Source: Tamarix chinensis | Lineage: Eukaryota > Streptophyta > Magnoliopsida > Caryophyllales > Tamaricaceae | Direction of reading: 5' to 3' | DNA length: 64,000 bases | Assembly (NCBI GenBank): GCA_030549775.1 | Contig: CM060174.1 | Location: 6,391,391-6,455,390 of the forward strand | Part shown: piece after piece, positions 21,060 through 32,871 of the stretch | How positions within the stretch are numbered: the stretch's first letter is position 1 | Layout of the letters: every line of letters begins with the position of its first letter | The notes under the pieces: generated by a model | Databases searched by the model: none | Told to the model about the DNA's origin: nothing | Seen by the model: the letters and a program-made list of their open reading frames with translations, nothing else | Position numbers and translations under genes: made by a program

Positions 21060-22300
21060 AAATTTAATTATTCTCAATTTTTCTATTTTCCCCAATTTCC
21101 TTTTCCTACCTTTTCTTTTTCCCTCTTCCTGGCTTTGGGCCGCCAGACCCCTCGGCCTGCTTCCCCCCTCCTTGCGCACTGGGCCACATGCCCGATCTTT
21201 CTCCCCTGCCCCTCGCGCGCCCGCATAGCCGCAGCCTTCTTTTTCCCCTTGACCGGCAGGCTCATCTTTTTTTTCTTTCTTTTCCTGTGCCGGTCCAGCC
21301 GCCAGCCCCTTCTTCCCTTCTTCTTCTCCCACGCCTGACCAGCGCCCTCTGCCATGGTTCAGCATGCCTGTAACCACAGCCCTGCAGCTCCCGTGCCTCC
21401 CTCCCTCTCCCTCTCTCTCTCTTCCCCCGTCATTTTATTTCTTTTTTTGAGCCAAACCAGCCCTTGGACCACACCCCGCATGCCCCTCTCCCTTTCCTTC
21501 TTCTCCCCTCTCTTCCCCTGCCACCCGACCACCACTTGCCACCTGCACCCTCTCGCCGGCCAACCCCTGCCCCTCTCTTCTCCCTCTTCTTTTTCTTCAT
21601 CTCCCAAGCCCTTCATTTCCCCATTTTTTCGAGCCTCACCTCTTCCTCCCGAGCCTCTTCTCTCTTTTCTCCTTCCCCATCTTTCTTCCTCGTTTTTTGA
21701 TCGCCACCTCCCGCCGCCGCCTGAACCACCAAGCCCAGCCCCTGCGTCGCCTTCTGACACCTCCTACTACCACCCTGCACCACCACGCCGCCCCTCGAGC
21801 CCTACACTCCCTCCCTTCTCGACCCTTTTTCTTTTCTCCCCAATTTTCTCCCCTTACCGCAGAGCCACCTGCAACCGCCGCTTCCGCCGCCGTCCGGCAA
21901 CCTCTGCAGCCACCCAACCCACCGTTCGACACTCTGCAACCCCCTCTACAACAGCCATACCTTAGTTGGCCGAAAACAACTCTTGCACCCCTCCATTTTT
22001 CCCTCTCCTTTTCCTTCCTTCACAACTCCTCCACTTCGACCCTTCTCGGCAGCCAACTTCGCCGCCTCGCCGCCGCCGTCTCCGCCACCCTATGCCGCCT
22101 TGAAACCACCCTTAGCCTCCACCTACACCCCCTCTTCACTTCTGCACCATTCCCTTGCCTTAGAACCTCCCCTAACTACCATCTTTTCTAGCCTAAAGTC
22201 CCTAAACCGAACCACCTCTCCCCTCTTCTACCTCACCCCTCTTCGAGCCTTTTCCCCTCTCTTTTCTGCATGAAACTCACGCTGCTCATGCAGCGTGAGC
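21060..22300 (+). other. CT-rich block of LTR copy B
   Basis: A 1.2-kb pyrimidine-rich stretch. It produces long proline/serine-rich frames on the plus strand and glycine/arginine-rich frames on the minus strand, none with domains. It ends near 22262-22300 with a short inverted repeat, CTCACGCTGCTCATGCAGCG. Equivalent blocks are at 1-629 plus 2152-2560 and at 41760-42900. Position after the LTR head suggests a leader or promoter-proximal zone; function unknown. Confidence 0.6.
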
Positions 22301-22889
22301 TCCCCTTTATATTGAAAATTTCTTGGCTAATTTTTAAGGTATAATGGTATTTTATGTTAAGTATTTATTGATTAAATTTTATAAAGTTTTATGCTTGGAT
22401 TCTTATTTCTAACATAAATATGATGGATATTATTTTTAGGTGTTGAGTTGCTAATTATGCTTGGTAAGATTTGATATTTTGCGGGATTAAGGTAACCGTT
22501 AATCCTCCCTTAAATATATGAAAAAACGCATGCTAGCACATTTAGGGTTTAGTATGATTTTATGCATGTTTTGTATGCTTAGCATGATATGTATATGGTT
22601 TCTTATATTGTTTGATAAAAAGAAAAAGCATGATAACTTTTGTGCCATATGTAGGTATGTTAAATAAAGAAGGAGTTTGAATATGGATAGAAAAGTTAAA
22701 TACTTGTTTATGATGTATCATGTTGCTAATGCATGAATGATGTTATTGTTTAGGGGTATTTTAGTAATTATGCTTATGAGGTATATAAATCAATGTGTGT
22801 AGTTGCTAATGAGTATTATGTTGAAAAATGACAAGTTGGTGGACTTAGATGATAAAAATGAAGTATTAATATCATTATTTTATATAGTG

Positions 22890-24010
22890 TTAGCAAATTC
22901 ATAAAAATGGTGAATAAAGGGGTTGAGTGGAAATTTTATAAGTGAAAAGGGTATTTCGGTAATTTTTGAGATAAAAGAATAATATGGTAATTTTATGATT
23001 AAATGGCCAAATGATAATTTACAAGTAAAGGATAAATTTGTAAGTTGTGAGAAAGAAGGGTAAAATGGTAATTTTGGAAGTAGGGGTAAAATAAAAATTT
23101 TGGATGAAGGAGGGCATTATGGTAATTTTGGAGGTAGAGGGGCAAAATCGTAATTTCATAAGTAAAGGGTAATATGGTAAATTTTATAAGTGAATGGTGA
23201 AGTGGTAATTTATAAGTAAAGGGGTAATATGGTAATTTGGGAAAGAATGGCAAAATGGTAATTATGTATGGAAAGATAAAGATGGTAATCTTGGATGTGA
23301 AAGGGTAAAATAGTAATTTATAAAGTAAAAGATGTATGGTGGTAGTTTTCATAAATAAAGGATATTATGGTAAAATTGGATGTAAGGGGGTAAAATGGTA
23401 ATTTTGTAAATAAAAGGATATTATGGTAAACTTGGGAGTAAGGGGTGACGTGGTAATTATGATAACGACAAAAGATAACTTAGAAATTAAATTATGATTG
23501 TAGAAGGGCAATTGGATAAGTATGATGCTATAGAAGGGTAATTTGGTAAATTAACCAATTAAAGGGCATTATGGTAATTTTAAATATGGAGAAGGGTAAA
23601 ATTGGTAATTGTAATTATGAAGAGGGGTAAATTAATTATGAGGAAGGTTAATTTGGAATTTATGATAATTGAAAAGGGTAAATGGAAATTAAAATAATTG
23701 AGAGAGGTAAAATGGTAATTATGATAAGGAGAAGGGCAATTTGGTAATTTATCTAACTCAAGGGCAATTTAGTAATTATAACAAAGGAGAAGGGCGATTT
23801 GGTAATATAACCAACCAAAAGGGAAATATGATAAGCGTAGTAATTATGAGGGGTGAATGGTGATCTAAAAAGTGTAGGAGACAATTTGGTAATCTAAAGT
23901 GGACAAGGGGTAATTTGGTAATTATGCAACCTTAAGGGTAATGTGGTAATTCATCAAGTAAGGAATGGATACTTAACAATTATATAAGTAAAGGGCAAAT
24001 GAGTAGTTTG
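22890..24010 (+). repeat. AT-rich tandem array in LTR copy B
   Basis: About thirty degenerate units of 30-40 bp with cores such as AAAGGGTAATATGGTAATTT and spacers like ATAAGTAAAG. Longer than the homologous array of copy A (about 0.6 kb). Copy-number change in this array explains part of the length difference between family members. Confidence 0.8.
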
Positions 24011-24619
24011 TACCTAACACGTCTTTGAGATTGTGGAACATTAATATGATTAAATAATGCTGATTAGCCAAGTAAGAGTATTTGATAATTAGGATGGCCT
24101 TAATGGTTTCTCTGTGATATCCTGGATAATCATCTGAATAAGAAATGACTAATGATATCGGAATGATTGAAAGTGAATAAGTATCGGATTATCGTGCTTT
24201 TCGTGATCACCTTAATTAAGACACTATTACTTAAAATGAAAGACCTCGAGATCAGGAGTGGTGACTCCTTAGGGGTCGCTACCCTAAGGACGTGGTTTAG
24301 TCCACGATTATTCTGGTATTTGCTGGTGTGCCTTTGTGCCCCAACCAGGCCCTATATCTTACTATTTCTAGCTCTACGGATCTAGTTAGGGGGTATGCAT
24401 ACTTATGGATTAGGTGTCCTTGTCGGTAGGGTACTAAGTTAGCTTTATGCACCAGTACGACCAGGGTACCTTTGCGTCCTTGGGTTCATGGTTGAAGGGT
24501 ACTGAGTAGCTGGTATGCACCGGTACGACCGGTGTACCTTTTTGTCCCGGGTTATCGATCTCCCATTCGAGGCAAATAAATATGATTGATGTGTTGATTA
24601 AAGAAAATGAAAGATACTA

Positions 24620-25045
24620 TTATTGAAAGTGGAATATTAATGAGCCGGGCCCAGATGATTACGATATTGAGTACCGGTCCACCGGTTATAATAGTGGTCC
24701 AAGAGCGTGTTGCCCCGGTATGTGATTATGAGTATCGGTCCACCGGTTATAATAGTGGCCAGGAGCGTTGTGCCCTGGATGATGATTTATATATATTCCG
24801 GTCCACCGACTAAAATAGTGGGGGTCCCGAGCTCAATAAAACCAGTATTGTATGTGAATAAGATTATGGGAAAATACTAATCACTTATAGTGGAACACCA
24901 TGTGAGTCGGGGCCAGACCGGTCCACCGGTAAATAATAGTGGTCAGGTGCGTTCTGCCCTGTGTGTTTACCTTCCGATCCACCGGCAATAATAGTGGTCA
25001 GAGGCGTTCTGCCCTGTGTGTTGACTTCCGGTCCACCGGCTATAA
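24620..25045 (+). repeat. CCACCGG tandem array in LTR copy B
   Basis: About six units of 45-60 bp, each combining CGGTCCACCGG, AATAGTGGCCAGGAGCGT and TGCCCTG. Two sub-blocks are separated by CCCGAGCTCAATAAAACC and a 70-bp spacer, as in copy A. The strict conservation across copies contrasts with the variable AT-rich array. Confidence 0.8.
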
Positions 25046-25731
25046 TAGTGGGGTTCTCGCACTCACATGGATATAAAATATGATATTGATTGAATGATGA
25101 TGGAATAATGGCTTAAGGCCAGAATGTATTGATCTTACACTATGACACGGCTTAAGGCCCAAAGATATCGATCGTGAATTATAACTTGTGTTACATGTTA
25201 TTGTTATGTATGCACCTCTCATTATTTATGTGCATAACTTGCATTATGTGCCGTATGCAGGCCTATCTTTAAGTGTGGTATTAAAGGGTTACTCAGTACC
25301 GTAGTACTGAAGGGATTCCCTTTATGGGGCCCCTGCCTATTCAATGGGCAGTGCCCTTGCAGGTATTTTTAGGTGCTACTCAAGTGGGCTACGGGAAAGA
25401 GAGTAAGGAGTTATCCGGTATCGTTAGGGTTTTCTCTTTCTCTTTAAATTCCTGGTTTTAATGTTATGTGTTACTGTAACCACCGTTGGTGGATTTTATT
25501 CTTGTAAACGATTTGATGCGCTACTCTGATTTGTGTGTGTTGAATTTCTTTCAAGCTGTATTTCATTTTCTTAGCCTTAGCACTTGGTACTGGAACGGTA
25601 TGAGTGAACCAGTCTGGTACTAAGTGTGGCGGTAATACTCCCAAAGTTCACGTTTTATTTATCTGCTTCCTCAATTATCTTTTAATAAAACGAAATTTTT
25701 TAGTAGTGAATTTTGGGGGTGTTACAGGAAA

Positions 25732-26560
25732 TCTATATTTGATAGTTATATTGTTCACAACTCTAAGGTCAATATACATGCACCGCATGCCATCTTTTTT
25801 AGGAACAAGTAATACAGGCACACAACATAGACTCATGTTTTATCTCACATACCCTTTTCCTATGAGTTCTTTTATTTGTCTTTCTGATTCCTTAGCATCT
25901 TCCAAATTACATCGATATGTTCTATTCCTCTTTTAGGTGGTGATCTAGGCAATAAGTCATTAGGAAACACATCGTGACATTCATTAATAAATTTGTTTAA
26001 TTCAGTATTATTGTTATTTTTCTCCCCTTGTAAGGAATCCTTCGTAATAATAGTATAACAACTACATTCTTCTTTAATACACTTTACCATAGCCTTCTCA
26101 TGTAAAAATAAACTCCTTTTATTCTCGACTATGTTCTCATTATCAAACTTAGAAGGTTTAAGTTTATAATTTTCTTATCCTTCTCAACTAGATATTAATT
26201 AGTAATACCATTATGAATAGCATTTCTATCATATTGCCATGAACTACCTGATAAGATTCTACATATATCCATAAGCAAAACATCATATAACACATCATCA
26301 TCATGATAATTACCAATTTGAAATGATATTAAGGTTTTATTGTTTACCTTGACTTATTTTCCTTGTTTGGCCATAGAAGAGAATAAGGTTTTGGATGTGG
26401 TCTAGTCTTCAATCCCAAATCCTTCACTATTCTCTCATTAGCTACATTCATAAAAGATCCACTATTAATGATAACTTGACAAACTATATCTCCCACTCTT
26501 CCTTTATTTTTTAATATATTTACTCATTGATTAGGTTTCTCACTAGCTTGGACTTGAATT
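25732..26560 (-). pseudogene. Gypsy RT N-terminus and protease (broken)
   Basis: On the minus strand the RT entry reads DGMRCMYIDLRVVNNITIK (about 25737-25795), directly continuous with the RT at 20754 once the solo LTR is removed. Upstream the protease region reads CQVIINSGSFMNVANERIV then DLGLKTRPHPKP (about 26385-26475). The usual catalytic Asp of the D-G-G/S-S motif is replaced by Asn (INSGS), so the protease is probably dead even if translated. Several stops lie between the two domains. Confidence 0.8.
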
Positions 26561-26689
26561 AATCTTTCCAATAATAACAAACATTATCCACATCCTTTAA
26601 CTCACTAGAAATCTCTTCAATAGGCTCAAATTCAATGTCTTTTTCACAAGTCTCCATAGCTTTGATTTTTTTTTGTATGGACAACACTC

Positions 26690-27450
26690 TTTGGTTGGAA
26701 CATTCATGAGCAAAGTGTCAAAATCCTCAGCATTTAAAACATTTTCTTGTAGATAATTCATTGACCTTATTCTTACCTTTCTCTTCTTGAGTAGATTCTT
26801 TATTCTTATCAATACTTTTAGAGTTTCAAGTACCCATTCCACACTTTATATCTTGAGTACTTGAGTAGTATTTTGTAGATGAAGAACTTTGTTTGTCATA
26901 AGGCTTAGTGGACTTGATTTGCTTTTCAAATCTCAAGGATAGATTAATCATATCATCAAGATAATCATATAGACAAGTTTTAACTCTGTCTCAAAGCATC
27001 ATGTTAAGGCCGACTAGAAGTCTAGCACATGTTTGTTCCTTTTTCTCATGGATATCACTTATAAGTGCTAATCTTTCAAACTCCCTAATATATTCTTCAA
27101 CATTTAGAAGTTCTTGTCTAAGAGTATTAAATCTAATATAATTATCTTGCTCATACTCCATAAGCACAATTTTTTTCCTTAGATGCTTCTTAAGTTTATC
27201 CCAAGATTTGATTTTTTATTTTCCTTCTCGTTGTTATTCCTTTTCAAATTATCATACTATATCCTAGCAAACTTGTTAAACTTAAGAGTAGCTAGTTTAC
27301 ACTTTTGTTCATCATGATAATTTTTGAAATCAAATATATCCTCTACCTCATATAACCACTCAAGAAATAAATTAACATCAAGTTTACCATTAAATTTAGG
27401 AAGATCGAGTTTAATACATTTATCTTCTTTTTTATATATTTTGGTTGATG
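26690..27450 (-). pseudogene. Gypsy gag with zinc knuckle (broken)
   Basis: On the minus strand the capsid-like domain reads LDLPKFNGKLDVNLFLEWL, then VEDIFDFKNYHDEQKCKLA (about 27270-27410), and later YIRFNTLRQELLNVEEYI (about 27080-27150). A CCHC-like knuckle follows (C-F-K-C, then H-F-A-H-E-C; about 26700-26750), interrupted by stops. The order before protease is normal for gypsy. The N-terminal quarter of gag is not clear. Confidence 0.75.
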
Positions 27451-28630
27451 GTCATAGAATTTTCGGTTGCTTTTACTCCCTATTGACTCTTCATCATGGC
27501 CTAAACATGAGTTTAGATATCTTTCTCTTGCTGGATTAGTTGGTTTTACTGCACTCCCCATTCATTCTCCATATAACTCCCTTTATCTTAGATATTTTGG
27601 ACCAATTCTTGTTCGACAAATCTAGATTCCAATCTTTGTAATTATGTTTGCATTATATGAATTTGTCTAAATTGAGAATTGGTTGCATCTATATTGGTTT
27701 AGAGCTTTTGGATGGCCTCAAACATTGGTTGAAAATTTGGTCCCCCTTCCATGATTTCGACCTACCAGCACACTTAATCACAAGTTAGTATAACACTTAG
27801 GGTTTTAGTTAAGAAACCTGAATCAATAAAATGTCACCCTTTAGTATTTGGTTGGTTCATGCAGAAAATTTTGATTCTAATGAATCAAACATACTAAAAG
27901 CAATCATATATACTACTTATGCAACTAAATGAATACACTTGACACTTATCTTGCTAAGTTCTTGATGTAGAATTCAACAAGTTCACTATTATTCACTCCG
28001 AAAGCCCTTACCAAGTACCATGCATGTTTTGATGTTTTTATATGTAATTTGATTAAAGTAAAGGAAACAAACTAATCTACAATTTTCTACTCAATTATTC
28101 TACACATACATTTGATCAAACCATTTAAAACACACAAATCAAAGTTAAGTAAAAACACCTAAACATTCGATAATATCCTACATCAACTAAGTAATATCAC
28201 AACTAAATTTCTAATCGGTCGATTCTACACATATATTTTGATCACCATACATGATAATCCAACACAAAATTCAGAATACACACGTAATACTTCATGTAAA
28301 AATGAGTATCATCAATTCTAGAATAATACACACAACATGCACACACATGATTTCTCTATAATTTTGATAAAAAATTCATGCAAATTTTGTGTCAATTCCT
28401 TACATGTGTTTTCTCAAGATTTTTTTCAAGATTCATGCAGAAACTTCTCTACAACATGCATATACTACTTAAGAACATTCACATGATATCAAGATTCACA
28501 AAACATTCATCAAGATTTAAAGAATTCAGTAAAAAAGAGTCAAGAACCTTACTAAGACCTTCGATGGTAGCATTTGGTGATGTCAAAACTTGGTGATGAC
28601 TTTGCACCTACGATGTTGACTCTAAAACAA
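27450..28630 (-). other. Leader and degraded gag start of the reverse gypsy element
   Basis: AT-rich sequence between the recognisable gag domain and the primer-binding site. No intact frame over 75 codons and no recognised motif. Includes the untranslated leader and probably the gag N-terminus. Confidence 0.5.
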
Positions 28631-28642
28631 GCTTTGATACCA
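28631..28642 (-). promoter_or_regulatory. Primer-binding site (tRNA-Met type)
   Basis: The minus strand reads TGGTATCAAAGC, one base from the TGGTATCAGAGC complementary to initiator tRNA-Met used by many plant LTR elements. It lies 4 bases inside the 5' LTR end at 28647, fixing orientation and LTR boundary. Confidence 0.9.
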
Positions 28643-28646
28643 AATT

Positions 28647-29405
28647 TGATGTGGAAGATCATGAATGAATAATCTTCTACAATGCAAGACCTTTATTTGG
28701 TTGTCATAAGTTGCAAAGCAATTCTCAAAACAAATATATGTGTTGGCTTGTGTATGTTGAGTTTGGCGACTTTGGTAATGTGGGAATGATCTATTCCAAG
28801 ATCAAATCCCTTTAATAGAGTAATATATTATTTCTTTAGAGAATAATCCGCAACTCCTCAAGAAACTCATTTTTAAAGAAGAAGAGATGAAGAAGAGGCT
28901 CAAAGTTGCTCTCTAATTGTTGATTTTTAATCCTTCATTCATAATAATTCTCTCTATGTACAATACCTTATATATATAGACACACATGCAGGCTTTAGTT
29001 TACTCATCAATTATCAAGCCTATATAACCAGCCTAATTAACAAAGGTTAATTGCATGCATGTTTATATTATATATATAATGATTACAATGAAAAATTACA
29101 AACGTTATAAAGTATACAATAAAATAATAAAGCTACATAAAACTCTAAGTATACAATACATTAAATAATCACATGTAATCAAGCTTTGTGTCTTATAATC
29201 TTATATTCCATGCAACTTTGTAATCCTTGTAATGCCATTGTCATATACATCAAATATCTTTAATGGATTGACCTTCTTGCAAACATATATAATACCTGCA
29301 AGAGTTAATAAAGCATTAGGATATTCAAGAAAAATTGGTACCGTCTCTAAGTATGCTAATTCTTGTTCTTCATTATTAGAAGAGTAAGATTGAGATGCTT
29401 CTGCA
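28647..29405 (-). repeat. 5' LTR of the reverse gypsy element
   Basis: Aligns with 17713-18453, sharing ATGCAAGACCTTTATTTGG and TTGTTCTTCATTATTAGAAG. The minus strand starts TGCAGAAGCATCTC and ends CATCA next to the PBS. Confidence 0.9.
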
Positions 29406-29792
29406 TTAATACACACACACACACACACACACATGTTACATGTATTTTTGTAACTATAACAATCATTAAAATCCAATAAATTACTTTAAAATTATATGGT
29501 GTATGAGTTAGATTTATAATAGTATTTATAAAAATTAAAGATTATTTAAGATAAAATGTTATGTTTTTTTTGCCACCTCTAAAAGAATACACTAGGAAAG
29601 TAAATATTTAACTAAATAATTTATACCATAACTTAATAACGGTTAGGGGGAACCTTATAATTCACCCTTCTTTTTGTATATTCTTAAAATTTTCATTTAA
29701 TGCATTATCATAAATAATTTAATGGTTGGATCCACCATTATAATATATTTTGATGTTTTATTTGTTGAGTATCTGCCATTGATTTAATCATT

Positions 29793-30000
29793 TGGAAAAA
29801 TATTTTCATATTTTTGTTAGTATGTCAAAAATAATATATGAATATGTTAGACATATATTTATGATTATAATTATTATTAAAATCTAATGATCATTTAAAT
29901 ATTATATGTTAAATGACTCAAAATCATTGTTATTATTTGTAAAAAATATATTATTATTTAACATGATAAAAGTTAGTTTATTTCTCTTTTCCAAAATATA
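29793..30000 (+). repeat. Diverged direct repeat, copy 1 (partner 31605-31822)
   Basis: Both copies run through AATAATATATGAATATGTTAG or its variant, a block with ATAATTATTATTAAAATCTAA, and AAAAGTTAGTTTATTTCTCTT, in the same order with many substitutions. Spacing is about 1.8 kb. They could be LTRs of a decayed non-coding element or an old tandem duplication. Confidence 0.6.
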
Positions 30001-30035
30001 TGTGAAGATAATATATAAATAAAATGAATAATCTG

Positions 30036-30036
<1 letters not shown>

Positions 30037-30079
<43 letters not shown>
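30037..30079 (+). repeat. (TATC)n microsatellite
   Basis: About ten to eleven uninterrupted TATC units; a likely polymorphic marker. Confidence 0.95.
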
Positions 30080-30974
30080 ACTACAATAGGGGAAAAGTAA
30101 TGATAGGTTTGGATGGAAAAAAACATTGAAGACAATTAGAAGTGAATGAACTTTATAAGATTTACTTTTAAATTTCTATAATAATGGCATTCTTGTTTGG
30201 ATAGCAATAAACATAGAGGAATTCATGTAAGAAATTGAAAGATAATGATTTTTAAATTCACAAGTGATTAATCTTTCTAAATTATGTTAAGTAAGTGTAA
30301 TTTTTTACGTTGAAAAGATTACCCAAACAAGGAATATATATTAGAGAAATTCGGAAGTTTCCTTATATATCAATTATCCTCTATACTATCCCATGTAACT
30401 CCTATAGAATTTTTAAGAAAGATTATCTTTTGCAAAACTAATATCCTCTTTTTAACTTTTTTTTATTCATTATGTTTTCATATTTCTGTTTTACAATGAA
30501 AATAACTCATCAATCATCCTAGGTTTCCCCCTAACATTTCTTTAGTTGCCCTAAAAAATTTGTAATATTTCTATATCTATGATATCAACATACCATTAGC
30601 GCCAAACTCTATAGGGAGGGGGAAAGAGAACTAAGACATTAGACATTAGACATTACTTTCGATATAATTTTAGCATTAATGGTTATTGGGCATATCTTTT
30701 TATAAAGAGTTAAGTGTAAATTTTGAAGGAAATTAAAAGTAAATATCATGTTCCATTAATGTATCATGTTCCACTTTAAAATAAGAGTTATACATCAAAG
30801 AATCTAGACTATCAAAAGAAAAAAAATGCTTATTCTAGAAGAAAGAAGGACAAAAGGAGATCAAATTAGAGGACTTTCATAAGGGAAAGAGATGGAAATA
30901 ATTGATAAATAAGGAATAAGTGCTTAGGGTTTATTTCAATCAAGGAAGAAATATTTTTTTGGGAAGACAACTTT

Positions 30975-31260
30975 GTTCTAGTAGTGTGAGACGTTTTCTC
31001 CTTGCCCATAGATTTGAGTTTGATTCTCATCATTTGTCTCGAGTGCATATCTCAGGTGGTGAAAGGACATGCGAGTTTCTTGCAAAAAAATTATTGTAAT
31101 AATACATGCAGTTGTAATGTGGTAGTTCAATTTCTACTATTAATAAAAGTTATTAGTTGGGGGTTAACTCATTGTGGGCACCCACGACCTCAATCAAGTA
31201 TTTTCTGCATTCTTGAGACACATACCATGATTTACATCTATTGTGATGGCTTAGGTTGGC
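30975..31260 (+). mobile_element. Possible SINE-like sequence
   Basis: CTAGTAGTGTGAGACG resembles a Pol III A box, and GAGTTTGATTCTC, about 33 bp later, resembles a B box (GTTCGANNC with one change). A moderately GC-rich body of about 230 bp follows, standing out from the AT-rich surroundings. No clear target duplication or 3' tail was found. Confidence 0.3.
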
Positions 31261-31604
31261 TAGCGATGGAGCCTATGGTAAGCGTATTATATTTTTGAGA
31301 CGAAAAAAATATTTTCAAACTTACAATAAATGTACAAACTTGTAAGGTTTCTTTTAATTAAGGAACTTTATATTGTAAATAATATTAATTTTTGTACAAA
31401 TATGATATTATATATACATCATATATAAATTTTCTATAAAATTTAATTAACTTTTTAATGATAAGATCTTGGCCTAGTGTATAATAAACCATTTATCTTT
31501 TTCTTACCTTTTTAATTTACTACAATATCGAAAATGATATTTAAGGTCATAATTATTATATATTTTTATTTCTTATTTGAATCACTAGTTATTTATTAAA
31601 TTAA

Positions 31605-31822
31605 TTACATACACTCATAAATTTATATTTTCATTAGTACGACTAAAATAATATATAAATAAGTTAGACATTTATTTATAATCATAATCACCATAAAAAT
31701 TATAGCCAATTAGTCATTTGAAAATTATATCTTACATGATTCAAAGTTAAATTTATTATGTGTATGAGTAGAATATTATTTTACTTAAAAGAAGTTAGTT
31801 TAATTCTCTTTTCCAAATTTAA
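31605..31822 (+). repeat. Diverged direct repeat, copy 2 (partner 29793-30000)
   Basis: Shares AATAATATATAAATAAGTTAG and GAAGTTAGTTTAATTCTCTT with copy 1 in the same orientation. Confidence 0.6.
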
Positions 31823-32871
31823 TTTTACTACTACAAAAATTAAATTACATGGAAACTAGTATACAATTATTTTAAACAAAACAATAGTCTATAATGTATC
31901 TAGTAAGAATACATGATTTGAAAAAAAAAATAGTAATGGGCAAGGTATAGATGATGTAATTTATTCTCAATTGTCGCTTGTTGTGTGCTTAAAAAATGGG
32001 TTTAGTAGGTAAAGGTAGAGTTGATGGTTGAGCTCTATACCTTAACATTTTTTAAGGTTTTAGGGGGGAGATTATGGGGTTAAATCCCCTTTATTACCTC
32101 TTTTTTCTGTTTAAAAAAAAAACTTTCTTCATTTCTAACCCAATATTCATTTTTTACTTTCTTCGGTTACTTGAAGATTGATAAAAAGAGTTCTAGTTGT
32201 GCAAACCAGCCTACGCAATTGTTGCCTCCATCAATCTTTTCCTTCGATATCATTATTTGTTCTTGTTTTTATTTTATCTTTCTTGCTCCAACAACATTAT
32301 TCTTCTCGCTATAGGTATGCATTTTTCTACTTCATTGTTGTTGAACCATGCACACTAATACTTGAATTTTCCATACTTTTGTAGTTTTGGTGAATAAATT
32401 TGCTTACCCATTTTTGATATGAAATGTGTTTTTATATATCAGTATAAGTAATGTGTTTTTAAACTATTACTATTTTCCATGCTTTTATGATTTTGGTAAG
32501 AATATATTATATGATTTATAATATGCTTTCTAGCTACTACTATTTTAAAAGTCCAAAAGCCAAACTTATTAAAACCACATGTTATTTTCATTGTTGTAGC
32601 ATTTTATTTTTTTCCTTCTTGAATTATTATGCTCAATATTATTTTTAATATATGGTATCATAAATTGTATATGAGTACACTCTAGTAGGTTGACAGTATA
32701 TATATTGGTGTTAATGACTTCCTGAGGTTTATACTTTATAATATATGTGCTAGGGAGAATGAGCATGGACCTCTCTTCCTCATATACTATTAATGATCTT
32801 ACTATAGCATTTATGCACAAAACGTATATTATTTTGAATGGCATATATTTGTTTCTTTTATTATTACATAT

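Larger units (their letters stand above)
20760..25726 (+). mobile_element. 4967-bp solo LTR (copy B) inserted in gypsy RT
   Basis: Starts TGTAATACCCC and ends GGGGGTGTTACA, with an exact 5-bp duplication GGAAA at 20755-20759 and 25727-25731. Removing it plus one GGAAA rejoins the RT motif on the minus strand (…VKYRFP / MSRL…). The modules in order are: AT-rich head (20760-21060), CT-rich block (21060-22300), AT-rich body, AT-rich tandem array (22890-24010), CCACCGG array (24620-25045), conserved block with TACTCAGTACCGTAGTACTG near 25290, and tail with GGTACTGGAACGG. No interior retroelement genes, so a solo LTR. It is the reference copy of the family. Confidence 0.9.
17713..29405 (-). mobile_element. 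Ty3/gypsy retrotransposon (reverse) split by a 5-kb solo LTR
   Basis: LTRs at 17713-18453 (741 bp) and 28647-29405 (759 bp) align along their length. On the minus strand the order is 5' LTR, PBS (28631-28642), gag, protease, RT, RNase H, integrase, PPT, 3' LTR. Without the 4967-bp insertion it is about 6.7 kb, normal for plant gypsy. Signature motifs place it among chromovirus-like gypsy elements ([25 protein letters not shown]). No chromodomain was recognised. Reading frames are broken in many places. No target duplication is visible: outer flanks are a GT repeat on the left and TTAAT then an AC repeat on the right. Confidence 0.9.
29406..32871. other. AT-rich intergenic DNA with SSRs and old repeats
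   Basis: No gene recognised in 3.4 kb. It holds an (AC)n tract (29411-29432), a (TATC)n tract (about 30037-30079), a diverged direct repeat (29793-30000 with 31605-31822) and a possible SINE at 30975-31260. The right end meets the copia LTR at 32872. It may include the left half of the gypsy LTR whose tail appears after 62234. Confidence 0.5.

Noticed and set aside
21354..22273. 203-aa and neighbouring frames on both strands
   Set aside because: Same CT-rich LTR block as above in copy B; minus-strand partners are equally long and equally repetitive, as expected from composition.
31993..32110. Second tRNA-like segment with GGGGTTAAATCCCC near a T-run
   Set aside because: The B-box-like palindrome is suggestive, but no A box at convincing spacing and no boundaries were found.
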